Origin: Methylosinus sp. LW4
GTDB lineage: Bacteria; Pseudomonadota; Alphaproteobacteria; Rhizobiales; Beijerinckiaceae
NCBI RefSeq assembly: GCF_000379125.1
Contig: NZ_KB900627.1
Span: 776,647-840,646 of the forward strand
Reading direction: 5' to 3'
Length of the DNA: 64,000 nt
A program made the translations under genes and the position numbers. The notes below the pieces were generated by a model. That model made no database searches. It was not told the DNA's origin and saw only the letters and a list, made by a program, of their open reading frames with translations. Positions 18,097 through 27,131 of this stretch are shown in pieces. The first letter of the stretch is position 1. Each line of letters begins with the position of its first letter.

Positions 18097-18735
18097 TCAG
18101 AGACAACTGTATTCGTTAAACTTCATCGGTCGCCGCATTGAATCTAGATCAAAAGCTCCATCGATTAAATCAAGACATTTTTCGACGTCTTCGAATGGCA
18201 ATGTTATTAAAAACTCTTCGTCGATCTCCCACCATCGTGTGGCGCATAGACGGCTCACGGTTAGGTCGTCGAACCGTCGTCGAATTTCCCGCGCAGGAAC
18301 TCCAGCAACCACTGCATAACTTGGAACGTCGTGCGTGACTACAGCACCCGCGCCGATGACGGCGCCATCCCCTATCGTAACTCCGGCAGTGATCACCGCA
18401 TTTTCACAAATCCAGACATCCGAACCGATTGTGGTGGGACTAACGAGGAATTCACGCCCTGACTCGCTAAACCGACCTTCCTTCTGAAAAGGATGTGTTG
18501 AGAGCCACGACAAAGGATGCCGCTGCGCACCAATAGTCACCCGCCGCGCAATTGAGCAATATCGTCCGATTCGAGTTCCTTCTCGGATAACCGCGTCATT
18601 TACGTAGCTCCTTCGGCCAAACCAGGCAGGCGGAAATACGGTGCCACTTACGAGACGAACATACGATTCAACATAGATGGGATTGCCGACGGTCATCGTA
18701 ACTACGATGCCCAAAGCTTCATCATAATCATTCAT
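18097..18735 (-). CDS. Xenobiotic-type acetyltransferase (left-handed beta-helix, CatB-like)
   Basis: The 212-aa protein is built of hexapeptide repeats ([57 protein letters not shown]). It has the family signature [15 protein letters not shown], whose His is the catalytic base, and the [14 protein letters not shown] loop. It transfers an acetyl (or other acyl) group from CoA to a hydroxyl, here most likely on a sugar of a surface polysaccharide, given the glycosyltransferase gene 3 bp upstream in the same direction. It is full length for the family (about 210 aa). The DNA is visibly AT-richer than the flanking backbone. Confidence 0.87.
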   Translation of the reverse strand: MNDYDEALGIVVTMTVGNPIYVESYVRLVSGTVFPPAWFGRRSYVNDAVIREGTRIGRYCSIARRVTIGAQRHPLSWLSTHPFQKEGRFSESGREFLVSPTTIGSDVWICENAVITAGVTIGDGAVIGAGAVVTHDVPSYAVVAGVPAREIRRRFDDLTVSRLCATRWWEIDEEFLITLPFEDVEKCLDLIDGAFDLDSMRRPMKFNEYSCL

Positions 18736-18738
18736 CGT

Positions 18739-19623
18739 TCATTCGCCCGCAACTCGACCGAAGGTTGATAAGGGTTCGCCGTAATAATTAATGATATTTC
18801 GAAGTTGCCGGTCATTCCCACCATCTTGATTTGAGAGCGCCAACGCGACCTTTTGGCTGTCAGGGAGGTTTATGGCAGCGTACCAATTCCCTGTCTTTCG
18901 AAACTTATTGCCCGCCCTGCGCAACATGCAGTAGAGCCAAACATCGTCAGCGTAAGGGGATAGGACTGTGAAAAGGTCCTGGCGTAACACATCCGGATGC
19001 AATGCTTGAGGCGTGAACAACACACCTCCGCAGCCTGTTGCAAACACGTCCGGCGAACAATCCGGTTCGTCGAGTTCGAACTCCCACCGCATGTAGGGTA
19101 GCGGCTGACCGTCGTGTTCATATCGAACTCGGTGCGCGCGATGGCAGATAGCGGCGCTTTTTGATTGATTCCATTCTCTGACCAAGGCCGCAAGCCAATG
19201 TTCGCCGTAAAAGACATCGTCATCTGCCGTTACAACAAAGGCATTTGGATAGGCCACTAAAGCTGGAATAATCTTCTTGTAAGGACCTACGTCGTCCGTG
19301 GGTTTTATTTCAAGTCCGTATTTAGTAAGAGCTCGAACTGCACATGGCAAATCCGATATGTCATCGTGGGCCAACCATAAAATTATACGGTCTGGCCTAA
19401 TTGATTGGCTCAATAGGCACTTAATCGCCGTATCAACACAATGATAGCGTGGCGGATACGAGGTGATCGAAATAACTAGTTCTCCGGGCAGTGAATGTCT
19501 CGGACGAAAGTCTCCAGTTATTAACCTTCGCCAACGCGTAGTGAGCAATTCCTCACAAATGTCAACCTGCGCAGCATACTCAAGGTTGAATAGCACCGCG
19601 TCACACCATGAAGATGCCACCAT
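18739..19623 (-). CDS. GT-A-type glycosyltransferase
   Basis: The 294-aa protein starts a Rossmann-like GT-A fold at VISITSYPPRYHCVDTAIKC (about residue 50). It has a nucleotide-sugar DXD-type motif in FVVTADDDVFYGEHWLAALV and acceptor-side elements FATGCGGVLFTPQAL and SPYADDVWLYCMLRRAG. There are no membrane segments, so it is probably cytoplasmic and works on lipid-linked intermediates. It is in an operon with the acetyltransferase (3-bp gap). It resembles the family 2-like transferases of O-antigen and capsule loci; donor and linkage cannot be predicted. GC content is low relative to flanking DNA. Confidence 0.78.
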   Translation of the reverse strand: MVASSWCDAVLFNLEYAAQVDICEELLTTRWRRLITGDFRPRHSLPGELVISITSYPPRYHCVDTAIKCLLSQSIRPDRIILWLAHDDISDLPCAVRALTKYGLEIKPTDDVGPYKKIIPALVAYPNAFVVTADDDVFYGEHWLAALVREWNQSKSAAICHRAHRVRYEHDGQPLPYMRWEFELDEPDCSPDVFATGCGGVLFTPQALHPDVLRQDLFTVLSPYADDVWLYCMLRRAGNKFRKTGNWYAAINLPDSQKVALALSNQDGGNDRQLRNIINYYGEPLSTFGRVAGE

Positions 19624-19721
19624 CGATCGTGCCTCGTTAGTTCGAGAATGCTGCTATTGCCTTAGTTCAAGTTCGATCGCCGGAATCTTCACTACAATGG
19701 TTCAGCGCCTACTGACAAGTC

Positions 19722-19757
19722 ACGGACCGCCCCCTCCGCTTAGCGGGTCCGTCATTT
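19722..19757 (+). terminator. Possible rho-independent terminator
   Basis: An inverted repeat ACGGACC...GGTCCGT with a short inner GC pairing is followed by CATTTTCC. It lies between the glycosyltransferase start region and the IS91-like remnant. The T-tract is short, so a role is uncertain. Confidence 0.3.
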
Positions 19758-19910
19758 TCCGATTAAAAAGAGGATTGAACGAGGCCGCTATCGCGGCCAG
19801 GAGCGGCGAGGTCGTGGGATTGGCCTCCTGTCTTAGAGGATTTGGGTGTTACAGCCCACTCTCAGACAGGAGGTTCCAGATGGCCGAGATCAGCCCTCTG
19901 CGGCGTCGCA

Positions 19911-21230
19911 GGGAGTGTCAGGAATTTCGTGTGTGGGCGGGCATGATGGAGAAGAAGGAGATCTCCCATGGCCCGACGCAAAGAGCCCCGCATCCCTGAC
20001 GCGCTTCTGGACCAGTTGCTGGCCGGCGCCGATCCCAAGACGGCCTTCGACCCGAACGGCCTGCTCGACGATCTGAAGAAGGCGTTGGCCGAGCGCGTCC
20101 TCAACGCCGAGATGGATCACCACCTTGCGACCGGCGAGGCGGCGAACAGCCGGAACGGCTACGGTCGGAAGTCGGTTGTGACCGACACCGGCAAGATCGA
20201 TCTGGATATACCTCGGGATCGGCAGGCGACCTTCGATCCGCAGTTGATCGCCAAATACCAGAGGCGGTTCCCCGGCTTCGACGACAAGATCATCTCGATG
20301 TATGCGCGCGGCATGAGCACGCGGGAGATCGTCGGCCATTTGCGCGAACTCTACGGCGTCGACGTCTCGCCCGATCTGATCAGCGCTGTGACCGACGCCG
20401 TTCTCGACGAGGTCGCCGCCTGGCAGGCGCGACCGCTGGAGACGACCTATCCGCTGGTCTTCTTCGACGCGATCCGGGTGAAGATCCGCGACGAGGGCCT
20501 GGTCCGCAACAAGGCGGTCCACGTCGCCCTCGGCGTGTGGGCCGACGGCGTCAAGGAGATCCTCGGGCTGTGGCTGGAGCAGAACGAGGGCGCCAAATTC
20601 TGGCTGCGGGTCATGAACGAACTGCGCAATCGCGGCGTCGAGGACATTCTGATCGCCGTCGTCGACGGTTTGAAGGGCTTTCCCGATGCGATCCAGGCGG
20701 TCTTTCCCGAGACGATGGTCCAGACCTGTATTGTCCACCTGTTGCGGCTCAGCCTCGATTTCGTATCCTGGAAGGATCGCAAGGCCGTGGTCGCCGAGTT
20801 GAAGCCGATCTACCAGGCGCTCGACGACGAGGCCGGCGCTGCGGCCCTCGGCGCCTTCGAAGCGAGCGAATGGGGACGGAAATATCCGGCGATCGCCCAG
20901 AGTTGGCGCCGCGCCTGGGGCGAGGTCGTCCCGTTCTTCGCCTTCCCGAAGGAGGTTCGCCGGCTCATCTACACCACGAATGCCATCGAGGCGCTGAATT
21001 CGAAGCTGCGGCGCGCCGTCCGCGCCCGGGGACACTTCCCCACCGACGAGGCCGCGCTGAAGCTGCTGTTCCTGGTCTTGAACCGGACCGAGAATGAGTG
21101 GACGATGCCGGCACGTGAGTGGAGCCTGACCAAGGCGCAATTCGCCATCCTCTTCGGCGAGCGCTTCACAAGAGCGATGGTCTGACGATGTTCAACCCGC
21201 CCGCCCACACACGAAATTCCTGACACTCCC
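19911..21230 (+). mobile_element. IS256-family insertion sequence, complete, with 8-bp target duplication
   Basis: The ends are perfect inverted repeats starting GGGAGTGTCAGGAATTTCGT on the left and mirrored on the right (31 bp seen). The element is 1,320 bp. The target duplication GCGTCGCA is present at 19903-19910 and 21231-21238, inside the tyrosine-recombinase gene of the IS91-like copy. This shows a simple transposition event. Confidence 0.95.
19968..21185 (+). CDS. IS256-family transposase
   Basis: The 405-aa protein is full length and intact. It has the N-terminal region ([20 protein letters not shown]), helix-turn-helix-like part ([20 protein letters not shown]) and DDE core: first Asp in [13 protein letters not shown], second in [14 protein letters not shown], the C/HxxH-like [13 protein letters not shown] and the Glu region IYTTNAIEALNSKLRRAVR. 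The ATG at 19968 follows GAAGAAGGAGATCTCCC, a good ribosome-binding site. It likely still mobilises this IS and the defective copy at 32969. The protein binds the inverted repeats and makes an 8-9 bp staggered cut. Confidence 0.95.
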   Translation: MARRKEPRIPDALLDQLLAGADPKTAFDPNGLLDDLKKALAERVLNAEMDHHLATGEAANSRNGYGRKSVVTDTGKIDLDIPRDRQATFDPQLIAKYQRRFPGFDDKIISMYARGMSTREIVGHLRELYGVDVSPDLISAVTDAVLDEVAAWQARPLETTYPLVFFDAIRVKIRDEGLVRNKAVHVALGVWADGVKEILGLWLEQNEGAKFWLRVMNELRNRGVEDILIAVVDGLKGFPDAIQAVFPETMVQTCIVHLLRLSLDFVSWKDRKAVVAELKPIYQALDDEAGAAALGAFEASEWGRKYPAIAQSWRRAWGEVVPFFAFPKEVRRLIYTTNAIEALNSKLRRAVRARGHFPTDEAALKLLFLVLNRTENEWTMPAREWSLTKAQFAILFGERFTRAMV

Positions 21231-21411
21231 GCGTCGCATGATCGAGGACATCACGGTCTGCAATCTTTCACCGGCGACCCAACAATCCTACATACACGCC
21301 GTCGCGAAGTTCAGCCAACATTTCGGGCGTTCGCCCGATCGCCTGGGACTGGAGGACGTCCGCGCCTACCAAGTGCATCTGGTCTCGAAGGGCATATCCT
21401 GGGCGTCGCTC

Positions 21412-21700
21412 GATCCGAGCCCGTTTGGAAATTCACGGATGAGCGTTTCGGTGCAGTAGGACGCCGGCCATTGCGACGTGAATCATGGCTGTCGAGACGT
21501 CGACCGTCGAGATTAGATAGGGCAAGACCCCCAGCCCGTAGAGTCAAGCAAATGGCGCTGAATTTCGCGCACCGTCATGCCGCGCGCCTACATCGGTGGG
21601 CATGGGCGAACCCTCCGCTCGGTCGCCGACCGCATGCTCGCCGCGGCCTGAACTACGCTCCAGACCCGGACTCTCTAGATTGAAATCTCCCCGCAAAGAT
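21412..21700 (-). pseudogene. Scrambled IS256-type transposase debris
   Basis: On the minus strand near 21490-21600 the frames contain GMTVREIQRHL-like, LYGLGVLPYLISTV and then STAMIHVAMAGVLLHRN. These resemble the helix-turn-helix part of an IS256-type transposase joined to another transposase tail. The sequence abuts the truncation point of the IS91-like copy. No intact ORF remains. Confidence 0.4.
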
Positions 21701-21859
21701 CAGCAATCCCCGCCTATGATCGTAATTTGCAAACGGTGAGGAGGCCCTGCGCTCCTTCCTTTTTCGAGAACGGATGACGTGAGGCAACAACTTATGCCAG
21801 CCCTCTGAGAGGCCGACTCACGTTGTGGGATTTCCGAATCGGCTGAAATGTGATTCGAC

Positions 21860-22358
21860 ATGGCGAACTCTGGGAGGTTCGCCGTGTCGACAGCGATTGC
21901 GGTTCGGGACGACTCTGATGCGCGCTCGTTGCGGGCGACAGCGAAGCGTTCGAAGAACGGGGCGCAAGCGCGCCGTCTCCTCGTCCTGGCGTCGATCTAT
22001 GACGTCGGCGCGCGCAGGAGGCGGCGAAGATCGGCGGCGTCACTTCCCAGGTCATTCGTGACTGGGTGCTGCGTTTCAACGCCCCGGGGCCCGAAGGGCT
22101 CGTCGACCGCAAGGCGCCCGGAAAACCCTCGCGGCTCGACGACGCGCATCGCGCCGCGCTGGCGGCGCTCATCGAGAAGGGGCCGACGCCCGCTATCCTT
22201 GGCATTGTGCGCTGACGGATCGTCGATCTGTGCCAGTCGACATTCGAGGAGCTTCCCATCGTCGTGTCGGAACAGACCATGAGCCGCGAGCTGCGCAAAA
22301 TGGGCTATCGCAATGTGTCGGCGCGGCCGCGTCATTACGCGCAAGCCGAAGGCACATG
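21860..22358 (+). pseudogene. IS630-family transposase, N-terminal half, frameshifted and truncated
   Basis: From the ATG at 21860 the frame runs ANSGRFAVSTAIAVRDDSDA and SKNGAQARRLLVLASIYD, shifts near 22005, then reads AAKIGGVTSQVIRDWVLRFN and GPEGLVDRKAPGKPSRLDDA (helix-turn-helix region). It hits an in-frame stop near 22213 and ends at VSEQTMSRELRKMGYRNVSA. The DDE domain is gone. Confidence 0.78.
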
Positions 22359-22656
22359 GGTTTTGATCGGTTAGAATTGGTATTAGCATTCAGCACCATT
22401 CCTCAGAAAAGCAATACGCCGCATATATCGCCTTGATCTCTTCAAGATCGTCGTAATATGGCTTCTACGACTACAAAAAGTGAGCCAAAGCGACGATATC
22501 TCATTGAAATCAAGTGTTGTGCTGGCAACCAAGCGCGTCGCACCTCGGCCCCAACGCAGTGGTCGGAGCCCCCAATTGTAAGCCCCTTAAGCTGCTCGAC
22601 AAAAAATGCTTTTTTTGCTATCTTTCCTTCCTTCGGCAAATGAGGAGACCTCGCAA
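22359..22656. other. AT-rich intergenic stretch before the glycosyltransferase
   Basis: No gene is recognised. GC falls sharply compared with the IS630 remnant, marking the edge of the polysaccharide island. The last 25 bases carry the ribosome-binding site (GAGGAGA) of the next gene. Confidence 0.5.
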
Positions 22657-24234
22657 GTGACCGGTACCAAAAGAGGGGCGATCTACTGCGCAGTTGGAAC
22701 AAAATACATTGATCAGTGCGCAGTTTCCGCCATTAGCTTGCGACAACATAATCAAAGCATGGGCGCCGCTATTTTTACCGATCAAACAAGCTACGCTCGG
22801 GAGAACTTTTCCCACGCTTTCACAGAGATTCTGGAGATCGCGCCGGATGCCGAGGCTTTAGCTCTTTTGGAGTGGATGAAAGAGACTAGAAAGCTTCCAT
22901 CTTTGAAGGTTCTCATTTGCGACAGGTCCCCTTTTGAGCAAACTCTTTCTATTGACGGAGATACACTTGTCTTAGGAAGTCTAGATGAGGCGTTTGATCG
23001 CCTAAAATATTTTAAATTACTTGCATGTGAGGAGTGTCTTAACGCAATTGGCACGGTCGACGGACATTGGGCCGCAGTGGGACTCGTTGACACCGAGCGG
23101 AGGGGATACGCTAACGCTGGTGTTCTATTTTATGATAGCGCCGACCCGGCGGTGCAAAGGTTTATGGAAAACTGGAAGCTCAATCTGCTTTCATCAGACA
23201 GCCCCGTTCCAGTTGAAATGAGATCAAATGATCAAGATGTTCTTAATTATATGATGTGGAATCCGTCCCAATTTTGTGCCGACATAACATTTTCAATAGA
23301 TGAGCTGAAGGCGGCAAATTACAATTGCTATTGCCGCATGTGGATGGAAATTTGGGAGGCTAGTAAGTGGAACGAAGTACGAATTATCCATACATGGATG
23401 AGCACGACAATCGCATCGATGAGCGCTGAGCCTGATTTTTCCTGGTCGACGATATTTTCGGCATCCTTTGGACAATTCGCTTATATTAATCAATTTCTAA
23501 TTGGTGGCTACGAGATTGCTAGGGGTCTTAGAAGGCTGCTGCATTCCGGCGGGCGCTACGGGCTCACGCCTTTTCAGCGACTCCTGCACGAGGCCGAGAT
23601 GCGACTGATGTTGCCCAATGCAACTCAAATCGACGAGATTTCTATATCCTTACATGCAGGTTATTCTCGTTTCGAGAATAAGCCCTGTGCAGATGTGCTC
23701 GAAGAGTGGATTTTGGAACGAGGTGGACGACCAGTTTCATTGTTGAAAATCGGTGTTGATCATTCCTTTTGTGGTATGGGGACCAGAAACCAGGGTGCCA
23801 GATTTCGTAGAGGAAATGATTTGTTGTTTTTCAGAAATGCTCTACCCTGTCGCGACATTTTGGCCCTAATTCGTTACAGGTTCTTGAAGGTTGTCCATGA
23901 CGGGATCGCCACACGATACGTCGAATATAATCGTCGAGGCGAGATGGCGCGCCTCTGTCTCCCGTTCGTTCCAAACCTTTTGGTAGACGATGACATCGAC
24001 GTATCTACACAGATACGAATAGAGAATTTTTGTGATGTCATGCAGAGATACGTCTATGAAGGAATCGGCTTGTTTTTTGTTTCAGAAGATCTAAAAGGGT
24101 CGACTGATCGAATAGCTCAGCGCCTATGCGAGGAATCTGATCGTTTTCAGATACTCTCGCATCCACACGCCAGGATTATGGGAGCTAACCAGGGCTGGTC
24201 GCTCATCTCTGTCAGAGCAAATGAAAGTCTTTGA
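22657..24234 (+). CDS. Glycosyltransferase with GT8-like N-terminus and unknown C-terminal domain
   Basis: The 525-aa protein has a nucleotide-diphospho-sugar transferase domain in its N-terminal half: AIYCAVGTKYIDQCAVSAIS, then the DXD-type motif LSIDGDTLVLGSLDEAFDRL and GYANAGVLFYDSADPAVQRF, as in GT8-like enzymes. Residues from about 330 on (SISLHAGYSRFENKPCADVL; LLKIGVDHSFCGMGTRN) match nothing I know and may be a second catalytic or binding domain. The start is the GTG at 22657, 9 nt after GAGGAG; an upstream ATG at 22606 is unsupported. Codon use and GC are unlike the backbone. It is probably cytoplasmic and builds the local surface polysaccharide. Confidence 0.7.
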   Translation: MTGTKRGAIYCAVGTKYIDQCAVSAISLRQHNQSMGAAIFTDQTSYARENFSHAFTEILEIAPDAEALALLEWMKETRKLPSLKVLICDRSPFEQTLSIDGDTLVLGSLDEAFDRLKYFKLLACEECLNAIGTVDGHWAAVGLVDTERRGYANAGVLFYDSADPAVQRFMENWKLNLLSSDSPVPVEMRSNDQDVLNYMMWNPSQFCADITFSIDELKAANYNCYCRMWMEIWEASKWNEVRIIHTWMSTTIASMSAEPDFSWSTIFSASFGQFAYINQFLIGGYEIARGLRRLLHSGGRYGLTPFQRLLHEAEMRLMLPNATQIDEISISLHAGYSRFENKPCADVLEEWILERGGRPVSLLKIGVDHSFCGMGTRNQGARFRRGNDLLFFRNALPCRDILALIRYRFLKVVHDGIATRYVEYNRRGEMARLCLPFVPNLLVDDDIDVSTQIRIENFCDVMQRYVYEGIGLFFVSEDLKGSTDRIAQRLCEESDRFQILSHPHARIMGANQGWSLISVRANESL

Positions 24235-24477
24235 TCTAGAGCGGCACCTATGAACATCCCAAAAACGTCGCTTCAAACTGATAAATTGCTGCGCGAGCTT
24301 TCGGAGGAAAGAGTATGGCAGGCCACGAAACATTGCCAAATGAGTACCTAGCCTATCTTCGAAAATCTCACCTAATTCGGGCGACATATGGTGAATAGAG
24401 ATAACGTAAATATCTCAAATAGCTATATCTCACTCCAATGACCGTAGCCGTCACGATGATCAGACAGGAGCAAATTG

Positions 24478-26208
24478 GTGGTCTCCGAGGAAAAAATGGC
24501 AATTATGGGCGAGATAACAACACAAGCAGAGTCAGCATATATTACTGAACTACGTAATATACTGCTGCAGTTCGCACCGAACGCGTCTCGTTTTCTTCAA
24601 TGGGGTCCCGGGTCAGTGGTACGCGAACTATGTGATATAGCAAGACAAAAGCCATTCCCCTTAGTTTTAAGTATCGATTGTAGCATAGAGCGCCTTCGCA
24701 ACGTATCTGGAAGTCTACCCTTCTACAGTTTCCTCCACTTCCGCTATTTTGAATGGCGCGATCCTTTTTGTGGAGAGGACCGATACCCGAGTTATTTTGA
24801 ATATCCCGCTTATATACAAATGCAATTTGATGTCGCTTTGCTTGACGGGGCCGCAAAAGCCTTATGCGCGGTCGCCGCTACCCTGGCGGTTGATCATGAA
24901 GGTATCGTAATAATTACGGATTGGCAGGGTTCACGCCATAACCCGCTGCGTGCACTTTTCGAAACGCTCTATGAAGGCGAGCGATTGACTGTGTTGCGCC
25001 CAAAACCGGTCCGACAAACAAGAAGCCGTCCACCTGAAAGGCGGGTCGTAATTGTGCCTGTCAACGGTAAGCGTGCCGAACAAGAACACTATGTCACGCG
25101 GCCCTTTGCCGAATCCTACGCCCGGTCGATTGGAGCCGATTTCGAGGTGGTAGGGGCATCATCACAAATATCAGCGCATCGACTAAAGTCTGAGGCTTTA
25201 AACGTTGCCGAAATGTACGATCGAGCCTTGCTAATAGATGCCGACGTGTTAATCAGGCCCGGCTCTCCAGATATATTTAATATCGTACCCGAGGAAGCCC
25301 TCGGCGCTTTTGAGGAAGGACGCTTCTCTTCACGTGAAGACTGGTGTAATTTTCTGAACGACGTCTACGGGCTTGGTGAAGCTTTAAGCACAGATAATTA
25401 CTTTAACAGTGGCGTAATGGTGTTTTCTAGACGCAATCTAGATCTTCTTCGCGCTCTCCGCGATGAGATTATATGGGGGCACCCTCAGTTTGAGCAAGGT
25501 TTCCTGAATGCAAAAAGAATACTTTTGAATATCCCTTTATTTTCACTCCCAATTGATTTCAATTATATCCCCGATGTGGCTGCAACGAAAGGCGACTGGA
25601 GATTTTCATTTTTCTTTCATCTGGCCGGGTCAGGAAAAAAAATAACATTATATAACGAGCTTTGGGTAGATAAGTCGCGCGATTTGACCGCATTTTCTCT
25701 CCAGCCGTTTATGTCCGCTTATATCAGATTGGGTCAGTTAAAACAGGTATCAGAACAAATGTCGGGAAACATCGTACAATATCTTGACCCTACCGATTTT
25801 TATTATGATGCAAATTATGCTAGGCCAATATTAAACCGCGATCAACAAGTGGTTTTTTTCTTCCACTCAGACGCGGCGGAGATTGATCGCCCATTGGCAG
25901 TTTGGGGGCCGTATGTCACTTTGCAAGCTGGGCTATGGCGTTTACAATTCGTGAACCACGAAGGTAGTAGCTTCGTCTATGAAGGAGCCGCTTTTGACAT
26001 CGTGAAGGGAGAGGCCCATAGCTTTGTGGTCGAGTTCTGCGAATGGCCGAAAGACGGAGCTATAGATTTCTTTCTCAGCGAAATCACAGAGGGGATAGAG
26101 TTTAGGATCTATGCAGCAAAAAGGAGTGCAGAACTAGCGTATTTGCGACTTGAGCTTGTGGAGACGATACAAGAGCATTGTATAGATCGGTGTTCCACTG
26201 CGTCCTAG
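24478..26208 (+). CDS. Three-domain protein: methyltransferase-like fold, glycosyltransferase, C-terminal beta domain
   Basis: The 576-aa protein begins with a Rossmann-like part (about 20-180: FLQWGPGSVVRELCDIARQK, LSIDCS, MQFDVALLDGAAKA) resembling class I SAM-dependent methyltransferases. Residues about 190-440 are a GT-A-type transferase with DXD motif ALLIDADVLIRPGSPDIFNI and NYFNSGVMVFSRRNLDLLRA. The end (about 465-565) starts GPYVTLQAGLWRLQF and matches the C-terminal domain of the protein at 27132-28403. The start is uncertain: GTG at 24478 with GGAG 7 nt upstream, or the ATG at 24496. No membrane segments are present. A bifunctional sugar-transfer and methylation role is inferred. 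Confidence 0.65.
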   Translation: MVSEEKMAIMGEITTQAESAYITELRNILLQFAPNASRFLQWGPGSVVRELCDIARQKPFPLVLSIDCSIERLRNVSGSLPFYSFLHFRYFEWRDPFCGEDRYPSYFEYPAYIQMQFDVALLDGAAKALCAVAATLAVDHEGIVIITDWQGSRHNPLRALFETLYEGERLTVLRPKPVRQTRSRPPERRVVIVPVNGKRAEQEHYVTRPFAESYARSIGADFEVVGASSQISAHRLKSEALNVAEMYDRALLIDADVLIRPGSPDIFNIVPEEALGAFEEGRFSSREDWCNFLNDVYGLGEALSTDNYFNSGVMVFSRRNLDLLRALRDEIIWGHPQFEQGFLNAKRILLNIPLFSLPIDFNYIPDVAATKGDWRFSFFFHLAGSGKKITLYNELWVDKSRDLTAFSLQPFMSAYIRLGQLKQVSEQMSGNIVQYLDPTDFYYDANYARPILNRDQQVVFFFHSDAAEIDRPLAVWGPYVTLQAGLWRLQFVNHEGSSFVYEGAAFDIVKGEAHSFVVEFCEWPKDGAIDFFLSEITEGIEFRIYAAKRSAELAYLRLELVETIQEHCIDRCSTAS

Positions 26209-26349
26209 CCGCTCTCATTCGACGATGCGTTGTCGGGCCGTGCGGATCGCGGGCCGCACGGGGCCTCTCGGCTTTTTCACCGCTTCGAGGACCGCGCTTT
26301 TGGGACGCGTTGGGGGGATATGGGAGACCAGCTGGGCATGACGCCCCTA
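26209..26349. other. GC-rich junction with a 25-bp word shared with the nuclease gene at 49073
   Basis: No gene is recognised. The minus strand at 26271-26295 carries the same 25 bp as 49073-49097 (begins GCGGTCCTCGAAGCGG). In the local minus-strand frame it also reads SAVLEAVKK, so this may be a scrap of a related gene next to the IS66 debris. Confidence 0.4.
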
Positions 26350-26875
26350 TCGTTCATGGCCCGCGTGGCATGAGCACGGCCGCCGGCAAGGAACAGAGAA
26401 GGTCGGCCAGTCCCTGCATGCCGAGCCGCATGTCGGAATGGCCGGTCGCAATCCCGACCCCCGACAGCCCGCCGGCAGCGGGATCATCGCCGCAGCGCCT
26501 TCACGACCCGCGACAGCGCGGCTGTCTCGACATCGGACCACACGAGGATTCGGTCCCCCTCGGCGAGCACGATCTCCATCTGGCCGGTCGGCCCTGGAGG
26601 GGAACATTCTGTCGTCGTGTCCGGAGTGATCGTCACGGGCAGAGTCGGCGCGAGGTCCTGCGGCGCGGTTGCCTCGACGCCAAGTGAAGAGTTGGTTGGT
26701 GTTGAGATCGTGCCGCCGTGCGACCTCGGCGATCGAAGCTCCATCCGCGAGGCTCTCGTCGACGATCTGGCGCTTCGCTTCGAGAGACCATGATCGGCGC
26801 CGGCGCCGGAGCGCCGGAGGATCGTCATCGTTGCGCGACATCGGCGATAGTGTCCACTTGTAATAGAAGCGGACA
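26350..26875 (-). pseudogene. IS66-family element remnant (left end, tnpA and start of tnpB)
   Basis: The minus strand starts with an IS66-type terminal sequence at 26849-26875 (GTGTCCGCTTCTATTACAAG on the minus strand). TnpA follows (RRRSWSLEAKRQIVDESLAD, then GASIAEVARRHDLNTNQLF), frameshifted near 26690. TnpB then starts MIPLPAG and, after a one-base shift, reads GVGIATGHSDMRLGMQGLAD before being cut off near 26350. TnpC is absent. Confidence 0.8.
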
Positions 26876-27131
26876 CGATCATCGCCCCACCCGTCAGGCA
26901 GCTATCTCAAAAACCGCAATCAACGCCAGGCGGCCGCCGCCGACGCGATACCAGCTAAGCTGCGTCTTGTGAAACTTGATGAGGTTCTTCGCCCAGTCCT
27001 CGCGCGCAGTAGAGACTGTCATACAGCCCCGGCGAAGGGCGTGTGAACTTTGGCCCACTATAACTCTCCACGCTGGAGCCGCTACGAAGCGCTCGCTTCG
27101 CGGCTCAAATATTGTTTCATAGGCACGTCAC
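26876..27131. other. Gap with no recognised gene
   Basis: A mixed-GC stretch between the IS66 end and the convergent polysaccharide-island gene. The inverted word GAAGCGCTCGCTTC near 27089 is noted, but no terminator tract follows it. Confidence 0.4.

Larger units (their letters stand above)
19771..21411 (+). mobile_element. Truncated IS91-like element, copy 1, split by an IS256 insertion
   Basis: The left end from 19771 (AGGATTGAACGAG) to 19910 is nearly identical to the left end of the fuller copy at 54811. The tyrosine-recombinase ORF begins at the ATG at 19880, is interrupted after ten codons at 19910, resumes at 21231 (IEDITVCNLSPATQQSYIHA) and is lost at about 21411 after KGISWASL. The IS91 transposase and right end are absent. 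Confidence 0.88.
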
